Positions 36,050 to 45,925 of a DNA stretch of 64,000 nucleotides are shown here, piece after piece; the stretch's first letter is position 1, and every line of letters begins with the position of its first letter. Source of the stretch: Wohlfahrtiimonas larvae. Its GTDB lineage: Bacteria; Pseudomonadota; Gammaproteobacteria; Cardiobacteriales; Wohlfahrtiimonadaceae. The stretch lies in assembly GCF_039543665.1 (NCBI RefSeq), contig NZ_BAABKE010000005.1, positions 1 to 64,000 of the forward strand, read 5' to 3'. The position numbers and the translations under genes were made by a program. The notes below the pieces were generated by a model. It had not been told where the DNA came from. It saw only the letters and a program-made list of their open reading frames with translations, and made no database searches.

Positions 36050-37066
36050 ATGTTGGAATATTTGAAGAAAAAGGGCGTAATGTGCTCATCGCGGGTTTAT
36101 TTCATTGATGCATTGAGTTATATGGCGCTTGGTCTATTTTCATCATTGTTGATTGGGCTGATTATTAAAACTATTGGCACTCAGCTATCCATTTATACAT
36201 TGGTGGAGTTAGGCTCATTTGCGATGGATAGCAAAATTGTAGGGGCCGCGATTGGTGTTGCAGTTGCAATGGCATTAAAAGCGCCACCATTATTATTGTT
36301 CAGTGCAGTTTTTGTTGGGGCTTTTGGTAATAGTGTTGCAGGTGTCGCTGGTAGTTATTTTGCAGTATTAGTGACAGTTGAGCTAGCAAAGCTCCTTTAC
36401 CAAACAACAAAATTAGATATTTTATTGATCCCATTTTTTATGATCATGATGGGCTATTTCAGCTCAACATTGATTGGTGTACCTCTCAATGAATTAATGA
36501 GCTATTTAGGTCGCACCATTAATTGGGCAACTACACAGCATCCTTTTGTGATGTCGATGGTTGTGGCAACGGTGATGGGATTAGCACTCACAGCACCCAT
36601 CTCTAGTGCTGCATTATCTTTTATGTTGGGTTTAGATGGTGTTGCTGCAGGTGCTGCTGTGATTGGTTGTAGTGCGCAAATGATTGGCTTTGCTTCCATC
36701 AGTTATCGTGAAAATGGTATTTCAGGGGCAATTGCACAAGGCATTGGCACTTCGATGTTACAGATTGGCAATATTGTTAAAAACCCATTGATCTTAGTGC
36801 CACCCACCATTGCAGGTTTAATTACAGCGCCGATTGCGATTGTATGTTTCCAAATGATCAACAATAAAGCAGGTGCTGGTATGGGCACAAGTGGTTTTGT
36901 TGGGCAGTTTATGGCTTTTGAAACGATGGGGTTTTCTATAAGAACAATGTTATTAGTTACGATATTTCATGTGATTTTGCCCATTGTGATTAGTTTATTG
37001 GTTGACTATTGGATGCGGCAAAAATTATGGATTAAAGAAGGGGATTTAACCCTGAAGTTAAATTAA
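36050..37066 (+). CDS. PTS IIC-like membrane permease (PF13303 type)
   Basis: 338 residues, about nine to ten hydrophobic segments with many small residues (GAFGNSVAGVAGSYFAVLV, GLALTAPISSAAL, GTSGFVGQFMAFE). This Gly/Ala-rich layout matches the EIIC_2 family of stand-alone PTS IIC-like proteins. There are no IIA or IIB partners nearby, so phosphotransfer is doubtful and the substrate unknown. A terminator follows. Confidence 0.8.
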   Translation: MLEYLKKKGVMCSSRVYFIDALSYMALGLFSSLLIGLIIKTIGTQLSIYTLVELGSFAMDSKIVGAAIGVAVAMALKAPPLLLFSAVFVGAFGNSVAGVAGSYFAVLVTVELAKLLYQTTKLDILLIPFFMIMMGYFSSTLIGVPLNELMSYLGRTINWATTQHPFVMSMVVATVMGLALTAPISSAALSFMLGLDGVAAGAAVIGCSAQMIGFASISYRENGISGAIAQGIGTSMLQIGNIVKNPLILVPPTIAGLITAPIAIVCFQMINNKAGAGMGTSGFVGQFMAFETMGFSIRTMLLVTIFHVILPIVISLLVDYWMRQKLWIKEGDLTLKLN

Positions 37067-37068
37067 TA

Positions 37069-37093
37069 AAAAAGCGCTGATGGGCGCTTTTTT
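37069..37093. terminator. Terminator between convergent genes
   Basis: AAAGCGC, loop TGATGG, GCGCTTT plus T run after the PTS-like gene; A-rich on the other strand, serving the convergent gene at 37106. Confidence 0.85.
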
Positions 37094-37105
37094 ATTGAGC
37101 AATTA

Positions 37106-37768
37106 TTATTTCATAATGATGGCGGATGCAACTGCGCAATCAAAAGGAATAGGATCAATACTGTTACGATCATTGGCTTGATCATTCATGACGGTATTGG
37201 TGATTACTAGTGAGGCAAAGCCATCATCAAAGCATGATTCACTCTGAAATTGCAGAACTACAAAAGGATCAAAATCATAGTCAACATAAACTTTATCTTG
37301 GCTAGATGCGTAAATATCGCTTGGATGTAGTGTCATATGAGGTACCTTTAAAAGATCAGAACCATATTTTTCTTTGTATTCAGCTAATGTGAACCATTGA
37401 TTTTTACGATTAGCTTCTGCATTGCACTTGGTAAAGCCTTCGGTGAGGTCATCTGTTTCACATGCCTGAGTAAACCATTTCTCTTGAATTTGGCGTTTTG
37501 CCCAATAAGCATCCTCTGAACTAACAGTGGTCATATCTAGAATATCTTGCGTTAAAGCGACATGTTTGCCTGCTTTGAATACGCCTAGTCCAGAAATCAG
37601 TGGATGAGCCATATGTGCACCTGTTGGATTTTCTGTGAGGATATATTTATATAGCAGTTCGCCTTGATCGTTGATGGATAAAGGCTGAATACGTGCATCC
37701 ACCACGGATGGGCCTGTTGCAAATGCAAAAGATGCTAATAACGATGCTAACACTAAAGACTTTTTCAT
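37106..37768 (-). CDS. Secreted hypothetical protein
   Basis: 220 residues with a clear signal peptide (MKKSLVLASLLASFAFA). The mature part has paired cysteines (QACETDDLTEGFTKC, SCFDDG, PFDC), so disulfides in the periplasm or outside are likely. No domain recognised. It stands alone, with its own terminator shared with the convergent gene. Confidence 0.65.
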   Translation of the reverse strand: MKKSLVLASLLASFAFATGPSVVDARIQPLSINDQGELLYKYILTENPTGAHMAHPLISGLGVFKAGKHVALTQDILDMTTVSSEDAYWAKRQIQEKWFTQACETDDLTEGFTKCNAEANRKNQWFTLAEYKEKYGSDLLKVPHMTLHPSDIYASSQDKVYVDYDFDPFVVLQFQSESCFDDGFASLVITNTVMNDQANDRNSIDPIPFDCAVASAIIMK

Positions 37769-37906
37769 AATTATAAATTCCCTCGTGAGATTTCTCTAAT
37801 ATTAATTATCATTTATGTAACATTAGGTTAACATACTTAGTGCTAATATTGGATAAGGTTGACCTGAGCCATTAATCAAGCCACGCTAGGAGGCTTGATT
37901 TATTTA

Positions 37907-38449
37907 TTACCGATTTAAAATCGAGAGCATTTCAGCATCCACAAATCTTTCTTTTTCAAAGAAGTAATCTCTCAATACACCTTCTGTTTCTAAGCTATTC
38001 TTGTGCAATAAAGCTCGGGAAGCATGATTTGCAGGATCAATGAATGCTTCGATGCGATGCAGTTTCAAAGTTTCAAAACCATAATTCACAATTGCTTGAA
38101 TGGCTTCAGTCATGATGCCATTGCCCCAATGAATAGGATTTAGATCATAGCCAATTTCAGCACGGTTATTTTCAGTGGAAAAGTTATGAAAGCCGCATGT
38201 ACCAATTAATCCATTACCTCCAGATTTTAATGTAATAGCCCAACGTAAACCTGTGGATTCCTGCACTCGATCAATCCATGTTTTGATGAGTTTTTCTGCT
38301 TCTTGTAGATGTTGAAAAGTATAGAGATCATAAAATTCAGTGACGCAATCTTGTGAGAAATATTCAAATAGATTAGGTGCGTCAGTTGGTTGAAGCGCTC
38401 GAAGGATTAAACGGTCAGTTTTTAACAAGGGAATGTTGTTGGTTAGCAT
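37907..38449 (-). CDS. GNAT acetyltransferase, RimJ/RimL-like
   Basis: 180 residues. LKTDRLILRALQPTDAPNLF opens the fold. AEIGYDLNPIHWGNGIMTEA contains the acetyl-CoA-binding motif A (WGNGIMTEA), and NHASRALLHKNSLETEGVLRDYF is motif B. This is the RimJ/RimL type of GNAT, which acetylates protein N-termini or small molecules. Target unknown. Confidence 0.9.
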   Translation of the reverse strand: MLTNNIPLLKTDRLILRALQPTDAPNLFEYFSQDCVTEFYDLYTFQHLQEAEKLIKTWIDRVQESTGLRWAITLKSGGNGLIGTCGFHNFSTENNRAEIGYDLNPIHWGNGIMTEAIQAIVNYGFETLKLHRIEAFIDPANHASRALLHKNSLETEGVLRDYFFEKERFVDAEMLSILNR

Positions 38450-38517
38450 ATTAGATATAGGTTCTTTGATTAATGATGTAGTGTGTCATGATGGCTAAAT
38501 TCTTGATCAAGAATCGA

Positions 38518-39165
38518 CTATAAAGTTGTAAAGATTTCTTCCGCAGGTAAGCGTGATTTTGGTAATTTTGCATTGTAATCTAAATCTTGGTTTGAATAAC
38601 CTATGGTGACTGCAACAATAGAGTGTAAGTCTTTGCTTGGTAGATCTAATATTTTATCGAGTTCATCAGTTAAAATACCTTCGATAGGTGTTGCATCTAC
38701 CCCCATTGCAGCAGCGCCTAGAAGCAAAGTACCCAATGCAATATAAGCTTGTTTTTCATTCCATTTGTTGAGATCTTTTTGATCTTTGGAGTTTAAATCA
38801 ATGAATTTTTTTCTACCTGCCGCAACACCTTCTTTTGTTGCCTCATCTAAGAAACGAAGGTCTTGATCTTCTTGTTCTGTAATGAGTTTAACATGCTGAT
38901 CACCTAATGTATTTCTGACGGCAAAAATAATAGTAATGGTTGAATCTAAAACTTTAGGACGATTGAATTCCATAAATCCCGGTAAAATTTTTTCTTTGCC
39001 TGCTTCGCTTTCAATTAAAAAGTAGTGCCAAGGTTGAACGTTGACAGAGGATGGCGAATAACGTAAGAGAGTTTTAATATCGTTAATTTGTTCTGTAGTT
39101 AAATGGCGAGAAGCATCATAAACTTTGCATGTTTTACGAGATTTAGCGACATCAATGATATTCAT
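38518..39165 (-). CDS. Oxygen-insensitive NAD(P)H nitroreductase (NfsB-like)
   Basis: 215 residues. SRKTCKVYDASRHLT at the N-terminus and RYSPSSVNVQPWHYFLIES carry the FMN-binding residues of the NfsB group; GAAAMGVDATPIEG is the second FMN contact. Known: homodimeric flavin enzyme reducing nitroaromatics and quinones. GGAGAA precedes ATG 39165. Single gene. Confidence 0.9.
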   Translation of the reverse strand: MNIIDVAKSRKTCKVYDASRHLTTEQINDIKTLLRYSPSSVNVQPWHYFLIESEAGKEKILPGFMEFNRPKVLDSTITIIFAVRNTLGDQHVKLITEQEDQDLRFLDEATKEGVAAGRKKFIDLNSKDQKDLNKWNEKQAYIALGTLLLGAAAMGVDATPIEGILTDELDKILDLPSKDLHSIVAVTIGYSNQDLDYNAKLPKSRLPAEEIFTTL

Positions 39166-39249
39166 TTAAAATTCTCCTGCTATGATTGTGGAAAGATTAA
39201 CTTATTTAAAATTCACAATTGTTATAGCACATCTTGCTAGTTAGGAACA

Positions 39250-40002
39250 TTATTCTACAGGTAGAATGGTGAATGTATGGCGAGATAAACCATGGGTTTT
39301 ATCCCATTTTAGGAAATCACCAGTTTTTTCCCAATCACTTAAAACCCAACGCGTACCATTATGATGCTCATGAATATTTGGCTTATGTGTATGCCCATGA
39401 ATCATAGTATTAGCAGAATATTGAGCTAACATTTTTTCTACTGCATTGTCGGTGACATCGCAATAGCATTGTTGGTTATCAATACAGGTATGACGCTTAG
39501 CTTTTTTGCTTGCTTCACGCAAACGTAAACCAATGCGAAGTCGAATAGATTTGGGCAATAAATGTAGGCATTTGAGTACTAAAGGATTGCGAATAATTTT
39601 GCGATAGCGTTGGTATTTAACATCTGCTAAACATAACTGATCACCATGTAAAACGATAATTTTTGGTGCAAAAGGTAAAGTATAAATTTCGGGCAAAATT
39701 GACATTTTGCATAGCTTGGCATAATTTTCACCCACAGCAAAATCACGATTACCATGTTGAAAATAAACATGTATGCCTTGCTCTGAAAGATTTGCAAGCT
39801 CTTTAGCTACTTTAGTTGTAAAAGGGGATAAAACATCATCACCCACCCAAAAATTAAAGAAGTCACCCAGGATAAATAAATCTGTGGCATCTTCTGCAAT
39901 CTTCGGTAGAAGATTAAAAAAAGCCGCACACAGTTCTGGGCGGCTTGAAGCAAGATGAAGATCAGCAATGAAATAAGCGATGTGATCTTCATGTTTATGC
40001 AT
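39250..40002 (-). CDS. lpxH: UDP-2,3-diacylglucosamine hydrolase
   Basis: 250 residues. All calcineurin-like metal motifs are visible: FIADLHL, GDFFNFWVGDD, QHGNRDF, VLHGDQLC and HGHTHKP. Cytoplasmic side of the inner membrane; it splits UDP-diacylglucosamine to lipid X in lipid A synthesis. It follows ppiB by 15 bp on the same strand, the ppiB-lpxH order seen in many Proteobacteria. Confidence 0.95.
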   Translation of the reverse strand: MHKHEDHIAYFIADLHLASSRPELCAAFFNLLPKIAEDATDLFILGDFFNFWVGDDVLSPFTTKVAKELANLSEQGIHVYFQHGNRDFAVGENYAKLCKMSILPEIYTLPFAPKIIVLHGDQLCLADVKYQRYRKIIRNPLVLKCLHLLPKSIRLRIGLRLREASKKAKRHTCIDNQQCYCDVTDNAVEKMLAQYSANTMIHGHTHKPNIHEHHNGTRWVLSDWEKTGDFLKWDKTHGLSRHTFTILPVE

Positions 40003-40017
40003 TGTTATTTCCTATGA

Positions 40018-40515
40018 TTAAATGATTTCTACACGTTCGATGATGATATCTTCAGCAGGTACATCGCTATGACCACGACGAGAAGTTGTTTCAACTTTTT
40101 CGATGGCATCAATGATATCCATACCTTCAACAACTTTACCGAATACTGCATAACCCCAACCTTGAGATGTTTCGCTTTTGAAATCTAAGAAGCCATTATC
40201 TACAGTGTTGATAAAAAATTGGTTAGTTGCAGAATGAGGGTCCATCGTTCTTGCCATTGCTAAAGAACCACGAACATTTTTCAAACCATTGTTTGCTTCG
40301 TTTTTGATCGGTGCACGTTGGCCATCCATTTTGTTTTCCATACCTGGCAACAAACCACCGCCTTGAACCATGAAACCTGGGATCACACGGTGGAATAATG
40401 TTCCTTCAAAGAAACCATCTTTTGCGTATTGCTCAAAGTTAGCTGCAGTATTTGGTGCATTATCAAAATCTAATTCGATTGCAAATGTACCTTTATTTGT
40501 ATGAAACTTAATCAT
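40018..40515 (-). CDS. ppiB: Cytoplasmic cyclophilin-type peptidyl-prolyl isomerase
   Basis: 165 residues, no signal peptide. FHRVIPGFMVQGGG and MARTMDPHSATNQFFIN are the active-site segments (Arg, Phe, Met, Gln). Catalyses proline cis-trans turnover in folding proteins. It forms an operon with the periplasmic paralogue upstream (28 bp) and lpxH downstream. Confidence 0.95.
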   Translation of the reverse strand: MIKFHTNKGTFAIELDFDNAPNTAANFEQYAKDGFFEGTLFHRVIPGFMVQGGGLLPGMENKMDGQRAPIKNEANNGLKNVRGSLAMARTMDPHSATNQFFINTVDNGFLDFKSETSQGWGYAVFGKVVEGMDIIDAIEKVETTSRRGHSDVPAEDIIIERVEII

Positions 40516-40543
40516 GAATATATCTCCTAAAATTCAATGAGGG

Positions 40544-41197
40544 TTATTTTTGTGTAGAATCAGTAACTGATTCTACAGATTCGGTTATGGCGGGTTTTTC
40601 GATTAAAATCACTTTTTCGATGATGACAGGTTCTACAGGAACATCATCACGACCACGGCCATGATTAGTGGTTTGTACTTTTTCAATATTTTCTACAACA
40701 TCCATGCCATTCACTACATGCCCAAAAACTGTATAGCCTGGGTTTTGTGGATTCATATAGTTTAAGAAATCATTATTAACAGTATTGATAAAAAATTGGC
40801 TTGTGGCTGAATCAGGATCCATTGTCCTTGCCATGGCAATTGTGCCTTTGTCATTTTTTAAACCGTTATCTGATTCAATATTGACAGATGCTCTAGTTTT
40901 TTTGGGTACTAAATCTTTATCCCAACCACCACCTTGGATCATAAATCCAGGAATTACACGATGGAAGATGAGTCCCTCATAATGGCCATCCACAACATAT
41001 TGGATAAAATTACCCACAGTATTGGGAGCTTTTTCAGGATTGAGTTCTAATGTAATGTTGCCTTTATTGGTTGTCATTTCAACATAGATTGGTGTAACAA
41101 TAGCAGGTTCTTCTGTTGCTACAGTTTCAGGATTTGCAATGGATACTTGAAATGCCAATGTTGCAATACCTGCACAAGTCAATAAACGTTTTAACAC
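40544..41197 (-). CDS. ppiA: Periplasmic cyclophilin-type peptidyl-prolyl isomerase
   Basis: 217 residues with a signal peptide (LLTCAGIATLAFQVSIA). Catalytic segments FHRVIPGFMIQGGG and MARTMDPDSATSQFFIN are intact. The C-terminus has an extra 20-residue Ser/Glu-rich tail. It folds proteins after export. First gene of the ppiA-ppiB-lpxH group. Confidence 0.93.
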   Translation of the reverse strand: MLKRLLTCAGIATLAFQVSIANPETVATEEPAIVTPIYVEMTTNKGNITLELNPEKAPNTVGNFIQYVVDGHYEGLIFHRVIPGFMIQGGGWDKDLVPKKTRASVNIESDNGLKNDKGTIAMARTMDPDSATSQFFINTVNNDFLNYMNPQNPGYTVFGHVVNGMDVVENIEKVQTTNHGRGRDDVPVEPVIIEKVILIEKPAITESVESVTDSTQK

Positions 41198-41266
41198 AAC
41201 AAACTCCTAGATTAATTATTATAAGCGCAAGATTATCTCAATTTTGCGCTCTGAATGATACTGAAT

Positions 41267-42271
41267 TTATGATAATGAAGAAACCATTACCGCTTTAATT
41301 GTGTGTAAGCGATTTTCAGCTTGATCAAATACAATAGAATGCTTGCTTTCAAAGACTTCATCTGTTACTTCAACACCATCTTTTAATTCAGGGAAATCTT
41401 TCATTAATTTCATGCCTTCTGTCGTTTTGCCATCATGGAATGCAGGCAAGCAATGTAGGAATTTAACATTTGGATTTTGGCTTGCTTCAATTAATGCTTG
41501 ATTCACTTGGAATGGGAATAATAGCTTAATGCGCTCAGCCCATTTATCTTTAGATTCCCCCATGGATAACCAAACATCAGTATAGATAAAGTCAACACCT
41601 TTGACCGCTTCATGTGCATTTGTGAAGCAGACAATATTACCACCTGTTTCATTGGCAATCGCTTGGCATTGGTCAATTAATGTGCGTTTGGGTAATAATG
41701 ATTCTGGTGCTGCGAAATGAATAGTCATACCTAATTTTGCAGCAATGATCATTAAAGAAATTGCAACGTTATTATCAGAATCTCCAACATAAGCTAACTT
41801 CACATCTTTTAAAGGTTTATCAGTATGTTCTAAGATAGTTAAAACATCCGCCAAAGATTGTGTTGGGTGAAATTCATCAGTTAAACCATTAAATATAGGA
41901 ACACCTGCATAATGTGCTAAGTCTTCTACAATTTTATGGGCTGCTCCACGAAATTCAATACCATCATAAAAACGGCCTAACACGCGAGCTGTATCTGCGA
42001 TGCTTTCTTTATGTCCTACTTGGGAGCTGATTGGATCTAAATAAGTGACATTGGCCCCTTGATCATAAGCTGCAACCTCAAAAGCACAGCGAGTACGGGT
42101 AGATGTTTTTTCAAAAATGAGTGCAATGTTTTTGCCAAGAAGATGTTTTTCCTCTTCATTATTTCGTTTGGCTGCTTTTAAATTACGTGCAAGGTCTAGA
42201 AGATAGTGAATTTCTTCTGGTGTATGATTTAAAAGTGTCAGCAGGTGGCGTTGATATAATGGAGAAGTCAT
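41267..42271 (-). CDS. argF: Ornithine carbamoyltransferase
   Basis: 334 residues. Carbamoyl-phosphate site STRTRCAFEVAA, the HPTQSLADVLT motif, and the ornithine site HCLPAFHDG are all present. Makes citrulline from ornithine in arginine synthesis; the anabolic or catabolic role cannot be decided from the sequence alone, since no arcA or arcC lies nearby. Stand-alone gene. Confidence 0.95.
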   Translation of the reverse strand: MTSPLYQRHLLTLLNHTPEEIHYLLDLARNLKAAKRNNEEEKHLLGKNIALIFEKTSTRTRCAFEVAAYDQGANVTYLDPISSQVGHKESIADTARVLGRFYDGIEFRGAAHKIVEDLAHYAGVPIFNGLTDEFHPTQSLADVLTILEHTDKPLKDVKLAYVGDSDNNVAISLMIIAAKLGMTIHFAAPESLLPKRTLIDQCQAIANETGGNIVCFTNAHEAVKGVDFIYTDVWLSMGESKDKWAERIKLLFPFQVNQALIEASQNPNVKFLHCLPAFHDGKTTEGMKLMKDFPELKDGVEVTDEVFESKHSIVFDQAENRLHTIKAVMVSSLS

Positions 42272-42422
42272 GGCGAAATCCTTTAGTTTATGAATTGGGT
42301 AATTATCTTATACATAGTATCGTGCTAGTTTTTAGATTTTCAAGCATTTTTGTGTTGCATAATTTTTTTTAAAAAATGGTGTAGAATCAGGCGCAATAGA
42401 TTAGCAATAAATAAGGAAGTAT

Positions 42423-43790
42423 ATGAAACCATTATCAGTCGTAATTTTAGCAGCCGGTAAAGGCACAAGAATGAAGTCTGCTTTGCCAAAACCTTTGCAT
42501 AAAATTGGTGGTCAGCCCATGTTATCACATGTTTTATCGGCTGCGCGTGAGCTGAATCCTGCACAGCTAATTGTGATTTATGGTCATGAAGGCGAAAAAT
42601 TAAAAGCAGCCTATAAGAATGAAGATGATATTACATGGGTTGAACAAAAGACATTTCTAGGTACAGGCGATGCAATGAAATATGCAATGCCAGCAATTTT
42701 ATCTGATAGCAATGTATTGGTGTTATATGCGGACACACCATTGATTGATGCAAAAACATTACAAGCAATGCTTGAAAAAGTGGATGAAAAAAATCTTTGC
42801 TGGTTAACGGTGGAAGCGGATCAACCATTCGGTTATGGCCGAATTATTCGTAACGATGCAGGCAATATGGTTGCAATCGTAGAGGAAAAGGATGCCAATG
42901 TTGAACAAAAAGCTATTACTGAAGTGAATAGCGGTTTATTTGCGATCTCAAGTCATGTATTGGCAGCAACATTGCCACGCATTAGTGATGATAATCAACA
43001 AAAAGAGTTTTACTTAACAGATGTTGTTAAATTAGCATTAGAAGATGGTTTATCCATACAAACTGCAGCAGGTGACTTTACACTATTACGTGGTGTTAAT
43101 GATCGGGTGCAATTATCAGAGCTAGAAGCTATTTATCAGAATCAGCAGCGTAGAAAATTAATGCTTTCAGGTGTCACAATGATTGCGCCTGAGACTGTTT
43201 ATATTCATGGTGAAGTTAAATTAAAAGGACAAGATATTGTTATTGAGCCAAATGTTACTTTGGCGGGAGTTGTTTCATTAGGTAATAATGTTCACATTGG
43301 GTTTGGTTCATATATTACAGATGCAAAATTGTGTGATGATGTTGTGGTACATCCTTATTCTATGATCGAATCATCACTATTACATCACAATGTTGCCATT
43401 GGCCCTTATGCACGTTTACGAACTAACAGTATTTTAAAAGCGAATAGCAAAGTGGGTAACTTTGTTGAAACTAAAAATATTACATTGGGTGAAGGTTCAA
43501 AGGCCAATCATTTAACCTATTTAGGGGATGCTGAGATTGGTGTCGGTGTTAATATTGGTGCAGGCACAATTACCTGTAATTATGATGGTGCGAATAAACA
43601 TAAAACGATCATTGAAGATGATGTTTTTATTGGTTCAAATAGCTCTTTAGTTGCACCTGTAGAGGTTAAAAAAGGGGCAACGGTTGGCGCAGGAAGCACA
43701 ATCTCATCATCTATTTCTGAAGGTTCGCTAGCAATAACACGTGCAACATTACGACAAATTCAAAACTGGAAAAGGCCTGCTAAGAAATAA
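42423..43790 (+). CDS. glmU: Bifunctional GlmU (N-acetylglucosamine-1-phosphate uridyltransferase)
   Basis: 455 residues. N-terminal pyrophosphorylase with LAAGKGTRMKSALPKPLH and YADTPLI; C-terminal left-handed beta helix with the acetyltransferase residues in NFVETKN and TITCNYDGANKH. Makes UDP-N-acetylglucosamine for peptidoglycan and lipopolysaccharide. Full length for the family. AAGGAAG precedes ATG 42423. Confidence 0.97.
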   Translation: MKPLSVVILAAGKGTRMKSALPKPLHKIGGQPMLSHVLSAARELNPAQLIVIYGHEGEKLKAAYKNEDDITWVEQKTFLGTGDAMKYAMPAILSDSNVLVLYADTPLIDAKTLQAMLEKVDEKNLCWLTVEADQPFGYGRIIRNDAGNMVAIVEEKDANVEQKAITEVNSGLFAISSHVLAATLPRISDDNQQKEFYLTDVVKLALEDGLSIQTAAGDFTLLRGVNDRVQLSELEAIYQNQQRRKLMLSGVTMIAPETVYIHGEVKLKGQDIVIEPNVTLAGVVSLGNNVHIGFGSYITDAKLCDDVVVHPYSMIESSLLHHNVAIGPYARLRTNSILKANSKVGNFVETKNITLGEGSKANHLTYLGDAEIGVGVNIGAGTITCNYDGANKHKTIIEDDVFIGSNSSLVAPVEVKKGATVGAGSTISSSISEGSLAITRATLRQIQNWKRPAKK

Positions 43791-43892
43791 ATTTATTGGG
43801 TAAAAAGCACGAAAATGGTAATATGGGCTAAAATTGTATTACCCTTAGTACAAGTTTTTGTTTTGAATATTATTGATAAAGAGGTTGTCATA

Positions 43893-44210
43893 ATGAAAAA
43901 ACACGTTTTAACATTAGCGTTATTAGGTTTTGGTGTAGTTTCTACACAAGCATTTGCTCAAATCGATGAAGCATTGGCTTCACAAAGTGGTTGTTTGGCT
44001 TGCCATAAGCAAAGCGAAAAATTAATCGGCCCTTCATACGATGACGTTTATGAAAAGTATAAAGATGACGATGGTGCAGTTGATTACTTGATCGAAAAAG
44101 TAACTGCGGGTGGTTCTGGTGTTTGGGGCGCGGTACCAATGACTCCTAATGGTCATATTCCAGCAGAAGATATCGAAACTTTAGTATTACAAATCATGCA
44201 CGAAGAGTAA
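43893..44210 (+). CDS. Periplasmic c-type cytochrome (c551/c552-like)
   Basis: 105 residues from ATG 43893; an upstream GTG frame is ignored, since the signal peptide (MKKHVLTLALLGFGVVS) starts here. Heme motif CLACH and distal Met in VPMTPNGHIP. Known: soluble single-heme electron carrier to terminal oxidases or denitrification enzymes. Stand-alone with a terminator after it. Confidence 0.92.
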   Translation: MKKHVLTLALLGFGVVSTQAFAQIDEALASQSGCLACHKQSEKLIGPSYDDVYEKYKDDDGAVDYLIEKVTAGGSGVWGAVPMTPNGHIPAEDIETLVLQIMHEE

Positions 44211-44230
44211 TCCTTTTAAAAGTTTTAAGA

Positions 44231-44254
44231 ACCGCACTGAGTGCGGTTTTTTTT
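44231..44254 (+). terminator. Terminator after the cytochrome c gene
   Basis: ACCGCAC, loop TGA, GTGCGGT, eight T. Confidence 0.9.
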
Positions 44255-44290
44255 ATGTCTAATATTTTAAGCAATATGGTGAAGTTATTA

Positions 44291-44310
44291 GCATAATGAT
44301 TATCATTATC
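44291..44310. promoter_or_regulatory. Probable Fur box
   Basis: GCATAATGATTATCATTATC differs little from the Fur consensus GATAATGATAATCATTATC. It lies 115 bp before the ferric-reductase-like gene. Confidence 0.8.
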
Positions 44311-44424
44311 GAAACTTGATCATAACTTTACAACTGTTGAAATCCTCTAATATTTGCAACGTTACCATATAACCAATGAAGCAAATATTCATTCAGATAA
44401 TATTAATAATAAGAGAGGCATTTC

Positions 44425-45750
44425 ATGAACAAAAGTCAGCGAGTCATTATAGGAATTATTGGGATTGCTATGATTGCTTGGAGTATCAATCTTTATTTGT
44501 ATCCGATTAAATTGGGTGCATTTCCTATTCGTAAAGAGCTCATCAATATTACAGGTGTCATTTCATTTTTAATGATGGGCGTGATTATGTTATTGGCTGT
44601 TCGCCCAAAATGGTTAGATCGCTCATTAGGCTTAGATAAAATGTATCATCTGCATAAATGGGCAGGCATTTGGGCGATTGTTTTTGCAGGATTGCACTAT
44701 GTGATTAAAATCGGCAAACCAGTATTACAATTGTTCTTTGAACAAGGTCCAAGAATGAAGGGTGCAAGACCAGAATTAACAGGCTTACAGGGTTGGCTAG
44801 ATCAATATGTTGGCTTTGCTAAAGATGTGGGTGAATATCTCGTCTATTTCTTGTTGATCATCTTAGTTTTAACGTTATGGAATAAATTTTCGTATAAAAT
44901 TTGGCGTTATACACATAAATTGATGGCGCCTGTATTTCTCTTACTAGCAATCCATGCAGTTGTTTTAACACCTTGGCATTATTGGTTCCAACCGTTAGGG
45001 ATATTAGTTGGATTGGCAACAATTATCGGTTCAGTATGTGCAGTGATCTCTATGTTTGGTTTGATCGGCAAAACTTTAACTCATTCAGGTAAAGTTCTTG
45101 AAGTTAAAAAAATGGGTAATTGTATTGAAGTCACTTGTAAACTCTCAGGTGAATGGCAACATAAAGCAGGGCAATATGCGTTCTTTAAACATGATAAATT
45201 AGAAGGTGCGCATCCATTCACAATCGCTTCAGCAGATGAAGGTGATAATATTGTGAGATTCTCCATTAAAGCTTTAGGTGATTACACAGATTATTTACAG
45301 AATAATATCCATGTAGGTGATCGCGTAGAAGTGGAAGGCCCTTATGGTTTATTTGATTATCAACGTTCAGAATCATCACAGCAAGTTTGGATCGGCGGCG
45401 GCATTGGAATTACACCATTCATTGCTTGGGTAGAATCTATGATTCAAAACAATGATCGTGAAACTCAAGTGAATTTCTATTACTGTGCTTGTAATGAACA
45501 AGAAGCAGATTATGCAAACTACTTGCAGTCATTGTGTGAAAATTTACCCAATGTGAGATTACATGTGCATTGCAGTGACGTTGCAGGTTATTTGACTGCG
45601 GATAAATTGATGAAAGATTTGGATGAGAAAGTCTCAGACATTTGGTTCTGTGGCCCAAGTGGCTTTGCGAAAAAATTGAAATCCGATTTGAAATCACACT
45701 ACGAAGCTGTTGCACCGAACTTCCATCAAGAGATATTCCAAATGCGCTAA
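44425..45750 (+). CDS. Ferric-reductase-like flavocytochrome b family protein
   Basis: 441 residues. About six membrane helices (to residue 215) with His pairs for heme (YHLHKWAGIW, FAGLHYVIK, RYTHKLMAPVF, LLAIHAVVL). Then a FAD-binding barrel with HPFTIASADEG and an NAD(P)-binding domain with WIGGGIGITPF and DIWFCGPSGF. Known: this family moves electrons from NAD(P)H across the membrane. The Fur box upstream points to ferric iron or siderophore reduction when iron is scarce. Confidence 0.9.
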   Translation: MNKSQRVIIGIIGIAMIAWSINLYLYPIKLGAFPIRKELINITGVISFLMMGVIMLLAVRPKWLDRSLGLDKMYHLHKWAGIWAIVFAGLHYVIKIGKPVLQLFFEQGPRMKGARPELTGLQGWLDQYVGFAKDVGEYLVYFLLIILVLTLWNKFSYKIWRYTHKLMAPVFLLLAIHAVVLTPWHYWFQPLGILVGLATIIGSVCAVISMFGLIGKTLTHSGKVLEVKKMGNCIEVTCKLSGEWQHKAGQYAFFKHDKLEGAHPFTIASADEGDNIVRFSIKALGDYTDYLQNNIHVGDRVEVEGPYGLFDYQRSESSQQVWIGGGIGITPFIAWVESMIQNNDRETQVNFYYCACNEQEADYANYLQSLCENLPNVRLHVHCSDVAGYLTADKLMKDLDEKVSDIWFCGPSGFAKKLKSDLKSHYEAVAPNFHQEIFQMR

Positions 45751-45772
45751 TTAATATCAACGATCAGCTACC

Positions 45773-45800
45773 AGAGCCTTCCATCGCGAAGGCTCTTTTG
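45773..45800 (+). terminator. Terminator after the ferric-reductase-like gene
   Basis: AGAGCCTT / AAGGCTCT stem with a CG-containing loop and following T run. Confidence 0.85.
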
Positions 45801-45925
45801 TTTTTCATTGACTTTATTTTGTACGCAATTAAAATATGCACATCTTAATTTAGAACTGATGAGGTTTGCTGACATGAACAATTAACTTGATTTGACTTGT
45901 TATTACGATCAATCAAGGAGGTTTT

